From assembly GCF_036320655.1 (NCBI RefSeq), contig NZ_CP143258.1:992001-1056000 (forward strand): a stretch of DNA of 64,000 nucleotides, given 5' to 3'. A program made the position numbers and the translations under genes. Source of the stretch: Porphyromonas pogonae (lineage in GTDB: Bacteria > Bacteroidota > Bacteroidia > Bacteroidales > Porphyromonadaceae). The notes under the pieces were generated by a model. It did no database searches. It was not told the DNA's origin and was given only the letters and a program-made list of their open reading frames with translations. Position 1 is the stretch's first letter. Each line of letters begins with the position of its first letter. Positions 26,273-34,920 of the stretch are shown here, one piece after another.

Positions 26273-27199
26273 TTACACGATCATTTGTCCCGTTTTAAGC
26301 TTGAGCATATGGGGTGGTATACTCATTCTGATGATCTCACAAAGCTTGTCCAGTAACTGATCTTTCACAAAATCGTTTCTCAAAGCCACTCGTATTTCTC
26401 TTGTAGGCTTGGGAATTGTAAACGGTCGCACAAGCTTCTTTTGTTCATCAGAAAGCATCTCTATACTCAGTTCCGGAATGAAAGTTACACCATTACCTTT
26501 TTCAACAAGTCGCATGAAGGTCTCCATACTACCTTTATGATAAGTCATTTTCCTATTATGAAAGTCCTTGAGATGACAGAATTTTACCAACTGGTCTCTA
26601 AAGCAGTGACCTTCATCCAGCAACCACAACCGCTTGCCGTTTACCTCGGAGCTCCTGATGGCTTCATGCGTAAAGAGATCTTCATTGCGAGACACATAGC
26701 CGAAAAACTCTTCATAAAAGAGTAAGCGATCATTGAGTCCCTCCGTATCTGCCTGTGAGGCTATGATAGCCAGTTCTATCTCTCCCTTTTTCAGCTCGCT
26801 GAGACACTCCGACGTCATCAATTCTTTGATGTTTACGTTGAGATTGGGCAAGTGTTTCTCCAGATTAGGTAAGATCAGAGGCACTAATGAGGGGGCTATG
26901 GTAGGAAGCACAGCCAAAGTGACGGTTCCTTCCAGTGCATGCTCCTCGTAATTGATGATCTCCTGCATCTGACTTGATTGGAAGAGAATCAAGGCCGCCT
27001 GTTTGAGTATCTTCTCACCTATAGCTGTAGGTTTGATGGGTTGCTGGTGACGGTCGAAGATCTTTACCCCTAATTCATCTTCCAGCTTTTGTATCATAGT
27101 GCTCAAGGTAGGTTGTGTGACGTTGCAGAGCTCAGCAGCCTTCCCGAAATGACGGAGTTCGTTTACGGCGCAAATATATTCAAGTTGTTGTAGGTTCAT
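26273..27199 (-). CDS. oxyR: Hydrogen-peroxide sensor OxyR
   Basis: 308-aa LysR-type regulator. The N-terminal helix-turn-helix spans about 4-60 (ELRHFGKAAELCNVTQPTLS). The redox cysteines of OxyR are present in DEGHCFRDQLVKFC and fall at residues 199 and 208 by my count, the same numbering as in E. coli OxyR. It is therefore a peroxide-sensing activator of catalase, Dps or AhpC genes, none of which lies in this window. It is divergent from the sigma-54 activator gene with a 111-bp shared region. Confidence 0.95.
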   Translation of the reverse strand: MNLQQLEYICAVNELRHFGKAAELCNVTQPTLSTMIQKLEDELGVKIFDRHQQPIKPTAIGEKILKQAALILFQSSQMQEIINYEEHALEGTVTLAVLPTIAPSLVPLILPNLEKHLPNLNVNIKELMTSECLSELKKGEIELAIIASQADTEGLNDRLLFYEEFFGYVSRNEDLFTHEAIRSSEVNGKRLWLLDEGHCFRDQLVKFCHLKDFHNRKMTYHKGSMETFMRLVEKGNGVTFIPELSIEMLSDEQKKLVRPFTIPKPTREIRVALRNDFVKDQLLDKLCEIIRMSIPPHMLKLKTGQMIV

Positions 27200-27310
27200 A
27201 ACACGTAAGATTATTGTATTTATTACAAAGATAACGGAAAATCGCTACCTTTGTCACAGACAGAATGTCACATCTCAAGGATATTAAAGAATTAATAAAA
27301 TAGTGCCACA

Positions 27311-28603
27311 ATGAACATAGATATTCAACAGATCAAGCAACGCTTTGGTATTATCGGTAATAGCCCTCTGCTCGACAGAGCTATTCAGGTAGCCGTGCAG
27401 GTTGCTCCTACTGATATGTCTGTACTCGTTATCGGGGAAAGTGGCGTAGGGAAAGAGAATTTCCCTAAGATTATTCATCAATATAGTGCTCGTAAGCATC
27501 AGTCTTACATAGCTGTCAACTGTGGAGCCATACCTGAAGGTACTATAGACTCAGAGCTCTTTGGGCATCGCAAAGGTTCTTTCACCGGTGCTGTTTCTGA
27601 CCGTAAAGGTTATTTCGAAGAAGCATCAGGGGGTACTATATTCCTTGATGAAGTGGGCGAGTTGCCTCTTCCTACCCAAGCCCGTTTGCTCAGAGTGCTC
27701 GAGAGCGGAGAGTTTATCCCCGTAGGAGCAAGTCATCCGCAGAAAACTGATGTACGCATCGTAGCCGCTACAAATGTAAACCTAAAGGATGCTGTGAACA
27801 AAGGTAAATTCCGTGAAGACCTCTTGTTCAGGCTCAATACAGTTCCTATTGAAGTGCCGCCTTTGAGAGAACGCTCTTTCGATGTGCCGCTACTATTCCG
27901 TAAGTTCTCTGCCGATAGTGCGGAAAGATACCGCATGCCACCGCTCAGACTTACCGAAGATGCCAAAGAAATCCTCATGCATTACCGCTGGCCGGGCAAT
28001 GTAAGAGAGCTCAAAAATATTACCGACAGGATAAGCATTCTGGAAGAAGATCGTACCCTTACTGCGGAAGTACTCAAAAAGTACCTGCCGGATCAGTCAG
28101 AAATGTCATTACACCCGGTACTGCTTTCCCGTCAGAAAGATCAGGAGCGTTCTTTTGCCAACGAGCGTGAGATACTCTATCAGGTACTCTTCGATATGAA
28201 GCATGATATGGCTGAGCTCAAGAGTCTTGTCAATGATATCATGCAAGGCAACGTGCACCTGCCCGTTAATACTAAGGAGCATCATGTGCGTCATACCGAC
28301 TTGCATGTAACAGGTATGGCAGAGAGTGGTAGCGGTGCAGCTCATACCACAGAAGCGCCTTTTCTTGTTATCAATCCTGATGCGGGAAGTGACTTGCCCA
28401 ATAAAATCCCCCTCAAATCTTCATCGGAGCATGACGATCCCGAGTTTGAAGAGCAGCCACTCTCTCTGGAGGAAGTGGAGCGCAATATGATCAAAAGCGC
28501 CTTGCAAAGGCACAATGGCAAACGCAAGCCGGCTGCCGATGACTTGAAAATTTCAGAACGAACCCTTTACAGAAAAATTAAAGAATATGGGATGGACATC
28601 TAA
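27311..28603 (+). CDS. Sigma-54-dependent transcriptional activator
   Basis: 430 aa: an AAA+ domain preceded by only ~20 residues, so there is no receiver or sensory domain. Walker A is GESGVGKE; the sigma-54-contacting loop reads GSFTGA instead of GAFTGA; Walker B is GGTIFLDEVGELP; RWPGNVRELKN follows. A long linker (about 275-385) leads to a Fis-type helix-turn-helix (KRKPAADDLKISERTLYRKI). The 3' end overlaps lptE by 17 bp, so a regulator and an envelope-assembly protein are coupled. With rpoN 2.1 kb away, this may be a main or sole activator, but that is inference. Its signal is unknown. Confidence 0.92.
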   Translation: MNIDIQQIKQRFGIIGNSPLLDRAIQVAVQVAPTDMSVLVIGESGVGKENFPKIIHQYSARKHQSYIAVNCGAIPEGTIDSELFGHRKGSFTGAVSDRKGYFEEASGGTIFLDEVGELPLPTQARLLRVLESGEFIPVGASHPQKTDVRIVAATNVNLKDAVNKGKFREDLLFRLNTVPIEVPPLRERSFDVPLLFRKFSADSAERYRMPPLRLTEDAKEILMHYRWPGNVRELKNITDRISILEEDRTLTAEVLKKYLPDQSEMSLHPVLLSRQKDQERSFANEREILYQVLFDMKHDMAELKSLVNDIMQGNVHLPVNTKEHHVRHTDLHVTGMAESGSGAAHTTEAPFLVINPDAGSDLPNKIPLKSSSEHDDPEFEEQPLSLEEVERNMIKSALQRHNGKRKPAADDLKISERTLYRKIKEYGMDI

Positions 28604-29123
28604 GTACGGAGTCTTTGCTCTTCGTCTTGTCACAGTGGTACTGCTCTCTACAGTCCTTGCAGGGTGTAAAGTATCCTACAAATTCAATGGTGGTACCATC
28701 GATTATACACAGATCAAGACTATTACCATCACAGATGTAAAGAATCAGGCACCTATGGTGTACCCCTCTTTTGCGCCTAAGTTTACAGAAGGCCTAAAGG
28801 ATATATACACTAAGCGAACCAAACTCGAACAAGTACCCAACAACGGTGATTTGCTCCTGGATGTTACTATCGTGGGCTATGATACCAAACCGGTAGCTAT
28901 TCAAGAGAATGCATACGCAGCCAAGACGGCGTTTACAGTCACGGTAAGTGTTACTTTTGAGAATGCTGCCGATGAGAAGCAAAATTTTACGGATCGCACA
29001 TTTACGGCTTTCCGTGAGTTTGACAGTTCTGTCATATTTACCAGTGTACAAGATGCGCTTCTGGAAGAGATTACTGAAGATCTGATCAAGCAGATATACA
29101 ATGTTACCGTAGAGAATTGGTAG
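28587..29123 (+). CDS. lptE: LptE-family lipoprotein
   Basis: 178-aa lipoprotein with lipobox LAGC (cysteine near residue 27). The body matches the Bacteroidota LptE family (secretin/TonB short domain-like fold), the partner of LptD in inserting lipopolysaccharide into the outer membrane. The start lies 17 bp inside the sigma-54 activator gene; the hydrophobic signal segment VVLLSTVLAGC supports it. secG follows two genes later. Confidence 0.82.
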   Translation: MGWTSKYGVFALRLVTVVLLSTVLAGCKVSYKFNGGTIDYTQIKTITITDVKNQAPMVYPSFAPKFTEGLKDIYTKRTKLEQVPNNGDLLLDVTIVGYDTKPVAIQENAYAAKTAFTVTVSVTFENAADEKQNFTDRTFTAFREFDSSVIFTSVQDALLEEITEDLIKQIYNVTVENW

Positions 29124-29129
29124 GAGATC

Positions 29130-29912
29130 ATGAATAAAGAGCAGCTATATAAATACATTGCCGATCCTATGTCGCTTTCGGCAGAGACTCTGCCCGAGAT
29201 AAAAGCTTTGGTCGAGGCTTATCCCTATTGCTCCACTTTCGTTTTTCTATACCTTACCAATCTGGCAATCACAGAAGATGTGCGCTATACATCAGAGTTG
29301 CGTAAGTGGGCTATATTTCTGCCCGATAGGCGCAAACTCTACCGCATGGTAGAGGCCAAGCGCGGTGCTGATGACTTCAATATCGACAAGCCCGAAGAGC
29401 AGGACAAGTTTGATCTCATCGAAGAGTTCTTGGGAGAGATGCGTGCCGCAGGAGCCGACTTGCCTAATGAGATCAACTACATGACTGCTCTGGAGCAAGG
29501 CGATTACTTCCGCACCACTGCCGTGCTTTCTGATGAAGAGGCCAAAGACTCTACAGAGAACGAGCTCAATGTGCTCAAGGACATACATCCCCTTAGTCTC
29601 ATAGGCTCATTGTCCCAGCGTAAAATGTCCGGTAATACTGATATAGAGGAGCTCGAGGCTAACACCTCTGCCATGTCCCAAGAGGATAGTCTCCGTCAGG
29701 AAACTACTCCATCGACAGAAACACCTACGGAAGAAAACGAACTCAAAGAAGAACTATTTACGGAAACTCTTGCCAAAATCTACATCAAACAGCAGCGATA
29801 TGACAAGGCTCTAAGAATAATTCGCTCTATTAGTTTGAATTATCCGGAAAAAAATATTTACTTTGCAGACCAAATAAGATTTTTGGAAAAGCTGATTAAT
29901 AACAATAAATAA
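29130..29912 (+). CDS. TPR-like protein of unknown function
   Basis: 260 aa. The N-terminal half is helical (EQLYKYIADPMSLSAETLPE); the middle (about 165-210) is low-complexity and acidic; the last ~45 residues (ETLAKIYIKQQRYDKALRII) look like one tetratricopeptide repeat. No catalytic motif is seen. It lies 6 bp after lptE and 15 bp before secG, in what looks like one transcript, so a role in envelope biogenesis is possible but unproven. Confidence 0.65.
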   Translation: MNKEQLYKYIADPMSLSAETLPEIKALVEAYPYCSTFVFLYLTNLAITEDVRYTSELRKWAIFLPDRRKLYRMVEAKRGADDFNIDKPEEQDKFDLIEEFLGEMRAAGADLPNEINYMTALEQGDYFRTTAVLSDEEAKDSTENELNVLKDIHPLSLIGSLSQRKMSGNTDIEELEANTSAMSQEDSLRQETTPSTETPTEENELKEELFTETLAKIYIKQQRYDKALRIIRSISLNYPEKNIYFADQIRFLEKLINNNK

Positions 29913-29927
29913 AACATATAAAGAATT

Positions 29928-30326
29928 ATGTACATTTTTCTTACTATCCTTATTCTATTAGCTTCAGTACTGTTGATTCTGGTAGTTATGGTTCAAAACT
30001 CAAAAGGTGGCGGTCTTGCTGCCGGATTCGCTTCAAGCAATCAGATCATGGGTGTGCGCAAGACTACCGATTTCCTCGAAAAAGCTACTTGGTGGTTAGT
30101 AGGCTTGGTGGTTGTGCTTAGCATTTTGTCTGCACGTTATCTCCACGCTTCCAAAGAAACACAAGAGTCAAAATATCAGCAAGCTATCGAAAAGAAAGCT
30201 GTACTTCCCACTCAAGCTCCCGCAGCAACTCCTAATTTTGGTAACGAAGCTGCTCCTGCAACTACAGCTCCCGCTACTCCTCAGACAGCAACCGAGACTA
30301 AAGCTCCTGCTGATTCTGCACGATAA
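29928..30326 (+). CDS. secG: Protein translocase subunit SecG
   Basis: 132-aa inner-membrane component of the SecYEG channel. Two transmembrane helices (about 2-21 and 54-71) flank the conserved VVMVQNSKGGGLAAGFASSNQ loop. The C terminus is a long alanine-proline-threonine tail, common in Bacteroidota SecG. Last gene of the sigma-54 activator-lptE cluster, followed by a terminator. Confidence 0.93.
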   Translation: MYIFLTILILLASVLLILVVMVQNSKGGGLAAGFASSNQIMGVRKTTDFLEKATWWLVGLVVVLSILSARYLHASKETQESKYQQAIEKKAVLPTQAPAATPNFGNEAAPATTAPATPQTATETKAPADSAR

Positions 30327-30411
30327 GCAATTTACAAGCTCGAGTAAGAGATTGTATCTATCTCACATAATTCTCTCAGCCGAGCTTTCACATATACCAT
30401 ACAACAAATAA

Positions 30412-30455
30412 GAGAAAAGGCTACTCCCATTGGGTTGTAGCCTTTTCTCATATCT
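30412..30455. terminator. Terminator between secG and the GH16 gene
   Basis: GAGAAAAGGCTAC (30412-30424) pairs with GTAGCCTTTTCTC (30437-30449). The convergent arrangement suggests it serves both genes. Confidence 0.85.
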
Positions 30456-30550
30456 TTTTCGGGGCTTGTTTGTCTTGCAATAGTTCTCTGTGTAATCTGC
30501 CAGATGAGTGATTAGAAGCCCTTGTTCTATGCCGGCATTACTTGCCTTCC

Positions 30551-31357
30551 TTATTTCTTTTCGTAGAACTTCACCCAGTCTATATACATATTCACCGGTA
30601 ATTCTTTGTCTTTGACTGCTCCTACCCAGCTACCTCCCAGTTGCATGTCCACAAGTAAATAGAATGGGGTACCGAAGGGATATTGCCCTTTTAGCTTGGT
30701 ATCTATTCTTGGATATTCAAACGTCAATGAGCCATTGACATAAAACTTCAGTTCGGTAGGGCTTATTTCCACTCCATAGACATTGTATTCATTTACTTTG
30801 AAAGGTGCAGTAGTATGGTATTTGGGATAAAGTCTCATAAAGAGCTTGTCTATGTAGTATGAATGCACCGTTTGGTATACTTTTTTATCATGGTTGAGAT
30901 GTTCCATGATATCTATCTCACCCCCCAAAGGCCATTCTCCTGTTTCAGGCAACATCCATATGGCAGGCCATGCTCCGCGAGCATGTTCGAAGCGGGCACA
31001 TACTTCTACTTTTCCGTATTTGATGTTCTTTTTGGTTTTGGTATAGACGCCCCCTGTAAGATATTTTGACTTATCAGTCGGATCCACGGTGTTTTTTATG
31101 CCTTTGAGAATAAGTTTGCCATCTTTGAGTTCATAGCAGTGGTCATTGTCACTCATATGTTTGTTCCAGTCCGAAGTCCCTCGTGGTATCTTGCTCCAGC
31201 ATGCCGTATTGAGTTCCGATCCTGAAAAATCATCTTGCCATGTAATCTCCCAATGGGGAGTTGCTGTGGATAATTCGTTTGACAGTTGTGCATTACATGA
31301 GCTGAGCGTGGTACATGCAATAATACCTACGGTAACAATTATTGTTTTCATATTCAT
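30551..31357 (-). CDS. GH16 family glycoside hydrolase lipoprotein
   Basis: 268-aa beta-glucanase-like lipoprotein. The lipobox is LSSC (cysteine near residue 20). The GH16 catalytic motif EIDIMEH (nucleophile and acid/base Glu) lies near residue 147, preceded by the GAWPAIWMLPE strand typical of the clan. The likely substrate is a beta-1,3- or mixed-linked glucan (laminarinase type), but specificity in GH16 cannot be read reliably. It has no SusCD partners nearby. Minus strand, between secG and an IS4 element. Confidence 0.9.
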   Translation of the reverse strand: MNMKTIIVTVGIIACTTLSSCNAQLSNELSTATPHWEITWQDDFSGSELNTACWSKIPRGTSDWNKHMSDNDHCYELKDGKLILKGIKNTVDPTDKSKYLTGGVYTKTKKNIKYGKVEVCARFEHARGAWPAIWMLPETGEWPLGGEIDIMEHLNHDKKVYQTVHSYYIDKLFMRLYPKYHTTAPFKVNEYNVYGVEISPTELKFYVNGSLTFEYPRIDTKLKGQYPFGTPFYLLVDMQLGGSWVGAVKDKELPVNMYIDWVKFYEKK

Positions 31358-31544
31358 AGTTCTTTATAGTTAATAAATATTGAGTATAATCTCCACATAA
31401 AAGTAATGAAATATCCTTATCAGAAATAAGATTATTTGCCCCATTGAATCATTAAAAATGAAAAAAATCTTTATGATTGTAAGGTATATGTGGTTTTAGA
31501 TTAATCTGATAGGTTAAATTAATCTAAATTCCCTCTTGACAAAG

Positions 31545-33074
31545 CTAATCTTTATACACATCTTTTAATATTTTTGTTTCATGAAAGATAGTACAGTGAG
31601 GTGCTCATGGAAAACCTTTAGACCTTTGCACATGGTATTATATCCTGGAGGTCCGCCAGATTTTACATAAGCTTTCCATGATCCCAGTCGGGCTATTATC
31701 CACGAAGCCCAAGCTAACGAATCTTCCCGAAAAGGATTATTCCCATCTTTTGATCGAGGAGACTCTTTATGTAGCATTTCCATCTCTAGATGCAGCATCT
31801 CGCACTCTTCCTCTGTAAAGAGTCGATTACATGAAACGCTCTCATTGGCAGTGTCATATTTTTTCTTTAGAGTCATACACTTTAGCACAACATAGAACCC
31901 CATTGCCATAAGCTTTTTCATCGCCATACCGTTTTCTAATTGGGCAGAGGTAATACCCAAGCCTTTGGTTTTCATTAATCTAAAGACTTCTTCGATATGC
32001 CATCGATACTTGTACCACTGTATAATCCGGAGTGCATCTTCCTTACTCTTTACTTCGTGCGAGGTGAGCAAACGCCATTCGATAGGCTTTTCACCCTCGG
32101 GAACGCTACCGGCATCTTCTCTGACATGAACGTAGTGGCAGCTAATACTCTTTGAAACATCGTCTTTACCATTACCTGTGTTGCCGAAAGTGACTGGTGC
32201 ATATTTGACGTCGAACAACGCCTTGCGAGGTTTACGCCCATTTTGCCTAGTGATCTGGGATGTGCAACTGAAACTAACCGGTTGTTTATCCAACCATTCG
32301 ATGATACGTTCTTTTTTAGATTTTGAATCTCCCTCGAGAAGCCGATTGTGAATGGAGCGAATCAGAAAATCACATCCTTCTTCCAACGTCTTACTCATGA
32401 CGGTGTAGATATCATTCTCACGATCACCCACCATGGTTTTACGTAAATTTTCTGGCAAATTCGCGTTTGCCATTTTAGCCGATGCAGCCCAACGAGACGA
32501 TTCTTTCTCATTAAATCCAAGTTTTTTACGCAGCTGTTTCTTCTGGCGTGCGTCTTTGCGATCTCTGTTATACAACTCAATCGAACTATAACCCATAGGG
32601 GTTTCCGTCTCAGGGTCAAAGAGCAAGCAAGGATGAGCAAAGATGCTGTACTCCGAACTCTTGTTGGTTCCATACCCATAATCTTCGTCATTAGGGTTTA
32701 ATCTGCCACTGATATTATCAAAAGTAAACTCTGTAGTATCCTGAATGCAAAGCACATGCTTAAGATCTTTGCAACATTGTGCGCTATTTGCGGTAACGCA
32801 GTCCAAAAACTGATCCATTTTCCATCTTTTATTATTTAGGAGTCGATAAGCCCCCTGCCTTTCTGCATGATTCTTAAAACAACTGTTCATGACCCCGTCC
32901 ACACGACGTGTCATTGCTGCCAAGACGAAATATAATCGCTTAGCGATACGTGCATCTTTTATGACGCCTGAAAATGTTAAGTTACATATATAAAGATACG
33001 AAAAAACAACGAGAATACAATGCAAGAAATTGAATAAAAGTATGTTAAATCGTTGAGATATGTGTATAGATTAG
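31545..33074 (-). mobile_element. Complete IS4-type insertion sequence (Tn5/IS50-like)
   Basis: 1530-bp element. Ends carry imperfect inverted repeats: left CTAATCTTTATACACATCT, right (inward) CTAATCTATACACATATCT. The direct repeat TTGACAAAG flanks it at 31536-31544 and 33075-33083, a 9-bp target duplication, matching IS4/Tn5-like transposition. One transposase gene fills it and is intact. The target is the TTGACAAAG of the cassette B promoter, so the insertion leaves the promoter with a duplicated copy. Confidence 0.9.
31565..33025 (-). CDS. IS4 family transposase (Tn5-like DDE)
   Basis: Uninterrupted 486-codon transposase. DDE residues are placed at LCIQDTTEF (first Asp), MVGDRENDIY (second Asp) and YKYRWHIEEVFRLMK, which fits the IS4 signature Y-(2)-R-(3)-E-(6)-K. 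The QGAYRLLNN segment matches the N-terminal region of Tn5 transposase. The open frame starts with TTG at 33025; no ATG precedes the conserved DARIAKR block, so the true start is uncertain (first ATGs, near 32911, would remove it). Confidence 0.9.
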   Translation of the reverse strand: MHCILVVFSYLYICNLTFSGVIKDARIAKRLYFVLAAMTRRVDGVMNSCFKNHAERQGAYRLLNNKRWKMDQFLDCVTANSAQCCKDLKHVLCIQDTTEFTFDNISGRLNPNDEDYGYGTNKSSEYSIFAHPCLLFDPETETPMGYSSIELYNRDRKDARQKKQLRKKLGFNEKESSRWAASAKMANANLPENLRKTMVGDRENDIYTVMSKTLEEGCDFLIRSIHNRLLEGDSKSKKERIIEWLDKQPVSFSCTSQITRQNGRKPRKALFDVKYAPVTFGNTGNGKDDVSKSISCHYVHVREDAGSVPEGEKPIEWRLLTSHEVKSKEDALRIIQWYKYRWHIEEVFRLMKTKGLGITSAQLENGMAMKKLMAMGFYVVLKCMTLKKKYDTANESVSCNRLFTEEECEMLHLEMEMLHKESPRSKDGNNPFREDSLAWASWIIARLGSWKAYVKSGGPPGYNTMCKGLKVFHEHLTVLSFMKQKY

Positions 33075-33106
33075 TTGACAAAGGGGGGCTGAATGTTGTA
33101 TCTTTG
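33075..33106 (+). promoter_or_regulatory. Cassette B promoter, -33 region at the IS edge
   Basis: TTGACAAAGG begins at 33075, the first base after the IS, and TATCTTTG lies at 33099-33106, 21 bp after the TTG. The target duplication restored the -33 element, but everything upstream of it is now IS sequence. Confidence 0.75.
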
Positions 33107-33169
33107 CACAGTCACATCCCTTTTAGGGGGATGCCTAAATAATATACTCATCTCTTTATTCCATTGATT

Positions 33170-33412
33170 ATGATACTTGCTATTCTAAGGATTCTTAGTT
33201 TGATTATTATATCGCTTTTGATTATTGCCGTGCAACCTATCGCTCTTATAGGCTGTACTCTGTGCCATTTTTGTCGAATGAATAGGGAAAAGATGCAAAG
33301 TATCCGTTGTTATGTCTCAACGATTTCAGCAACTACACTCTTAGTGTCGATGAAGAGCCGGGTAAATAGAGTAGCAGGCTATTTGAAATACGGTACTACG
33401 AAAGATGCTTGA
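33170..33412 (+). CDS. Possible small hydrophobic protein of cassette B
   Basis: 80 codons from ATG 33170. The first ~30 residues are almost entirely hydrophobic (MILAILRILSLIIISLLIIA), followed by a CTLCHFC cluster and a basic tail. It starts about 55 bp after the expected transcription start, so it could be translated. Not similar to any family I know; the loci at 42599 and 60177 carry unrelated short ORFs, so coding status is uncertain. Confidence 0.35.
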   Translation: MILAILRILSLIIISLLIIAVQPIALIGCTLCHFCRMNREKMQSIRCYVSTISATTLLVSMKSRVNRVAGYLKYGTTKDA

Positions 33413-33464
33413 TAGCTGCGAAGCGATATAAGATTACATACAAAAGTAATACCTTGGGTATATG

Positions 33465-33509
33465 ACGGGGGTGAAAGTGTAAAAGCGCTTTTGCTCCCGT
33501 TTATTTTTT
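33465..33509 (+). terminator. Terminator of cassette B transcript
   Basis: A 13-bp stem with G-T pairs (ACGGGGGTGAAAG with CTTTTGCTCCCGT) is followed by TTATTTTTTG. The array starts 51 bp later. Confidence 0.8.
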
Positions 33510-33559
33510 GTGTCAGAGTTGAAGCTTTACCGTAATATCGTTCATTCATGGCGGTGATG

Positions 33560-33703
33560 TTACAGTTAAGGTAGAGTTGTATCTTAGTTAAAACACTTTT
33601 GTATTTTAGTTAAAACACCAAAACATTTTAGTTAAAACGTTTTCGTATCTTAGTTAAAACACGGAATCATTTTAACTAAAGTACGGAGATACTTTCGCTG
33701 ATG
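33560..33703. repeat. 22-bp pitch palindrome array B (5 clear, 2 weak units)
   Basis: Clear units start at 33582, 33604, 33626, 33648 and 33670; weak ones at 33560 and 33692. Four clear units read TYTTAGTTAAAA (the reverse complement of the array A core), the last TTTTAACTAAAG. Spacing is exactly 22 bp. The full form GTATTTTAGTTAAAACAC is seen at 33601-33618. The gap from the array to the next gene holds TGATTCCTAAA at 33726-33736, also found after array C. Confidence 0.92.
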
Positions 33704-33942
33704 TGTAAGTTAGCTCTCGAATTTCTGATTCCTAAAAGTTTTTGGAGACTAACCGCACCTTTTCTTACCTTACAAAATCCGCTTTGTATGAATTTTTCTG
33801 ATTTTCAGCTTTCATATTGATAGAGTATAGTGTCTAATACACCTTTTTTGTGTATTTGTAATGCTATTTTCGGGCGTATTTAGGTGTTTTTGTTTACTAT
33901 TTAATAGCTCAATGATGGCGATAAATTGGATTTTTTATCACT

Positions 33943-34602
33943 TTACTGCACTACGAGTGATATGACATAGTAGTGTTTGATCTTGAACTTTTTGTACCAA
34001 TCAGCTGTATTTTCTGAGCCCAAAATACAATAAGAATTCATACCATGACCTGTGTCAAATGGGGGGCAGTAGGCGAGTACGGGCGTGAGTTTTCCTACGA
34101 GGATCTGTTGTTTTTCGTTATGGTCGCAGGATATGGTGCGCAGTGAGTAGTCGGCATCACCTTTCAACTCTTTTTGCTCCTGTATTTGCGGATATCTTAT
34201 GAGGAGTTTAAATGTTTTGTCCGTTAACTTACCTGCAATATCAATCTGAAAGATGCTGTCGCCGGGGGTAAACATCTTTTTGTCGCAGAGCGAGAGTTTG
34301 TAATTGACCATCCTGCCGTTTACTTCAATGGGTATCAGCTCTTCCTCGCATTTGAGAGCTGTGGTGTCGGAGAGTATGAGTTTGCCCTCACGGTATTCAT
34401 CTATGACAAACCGAAACTTTTTGTCATGAGCGTGGACATCCTTGCATACGATACTTATGTATTGGATGTTGTTGAGGTCATTGATGATGGCATTGTACCT
34501 GTCGGGTGAGTTGTAGTGGATCAGGATACTGTCTTGAGCATAAGACATGGATGCGATACCCAGTAGCAGGGTTACTATTGTAAATAGCCGAGTCTTTATC
34601 AT
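33943..34602 (-). CDS. Exported protein of unknown function
   Basis: 219 aa with a clear signal peptide (MIKTRLFTIVTLLLGIASMSYA, cut near 22). The mature part is beta-rich with three scattered cysteines and no motif I recognise; secretion to the periplasm or surface is inferred. It stands alone on the minus strand, between cassette B and ybaK. Confidence 0.65.
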   Translation of the reverse strand: MIKTRLFTIVTLLLGIASMSYAQDSILIHYNSPDRYNAIINDLNNIQYISIVCKDVHAHDKKFRFVIDEYREGKLILSDTTALKCEEELIPIEVNGRMVNYKLSLCDKKMFTPGDSIFQIDIAGKLTDKTFKLLIRYPQIQEQKELKGDADYSLRTISCDHNEKQQILVGKLTPVLAYCPPFDTGHGMNSYCILGSENTADWYKKFKIKHYYVISLVVQ

Positions 34603-34920
34603 GGGATGAAGTTATATTGGGTGGTTATAGACGGCATATGGATTTCTTTGTAAATATCATAAGAGAGAGTATCAATTTTTTCGATGATTGAGCAACTATG
34701 TAGCGGAGCCTCATTTCCAATAGTCTCATAGTCCCTCTTTCGAAGACTTAAATTTAAGTATAAAAAATGATTTAGGACAAAGGGAACAATGTGGCACGTA
34801 GGAGAATAGAGAAGTGTGATGTTGCACCTCTCTACCATAGCGGGAGCATTGCACTGACGGGGGATAATGATTAATTTTGAGGTTACTGTAAATAATAATG
34901 AAAATACCGAGAATAAAGAT
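34603..34920. promoter_or_regulatory. Divergent region between the exported-protein gene and ybaK
   Basis: 318 bp without a gene. TAATTTTG at 34872-34879 is a good -7 box for ybaK, with TTG about 20 bp upstream. It shows that the ATG at 34867 upstream of it is not the start. Nothing else structured is seen. Confidence 0.5.
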
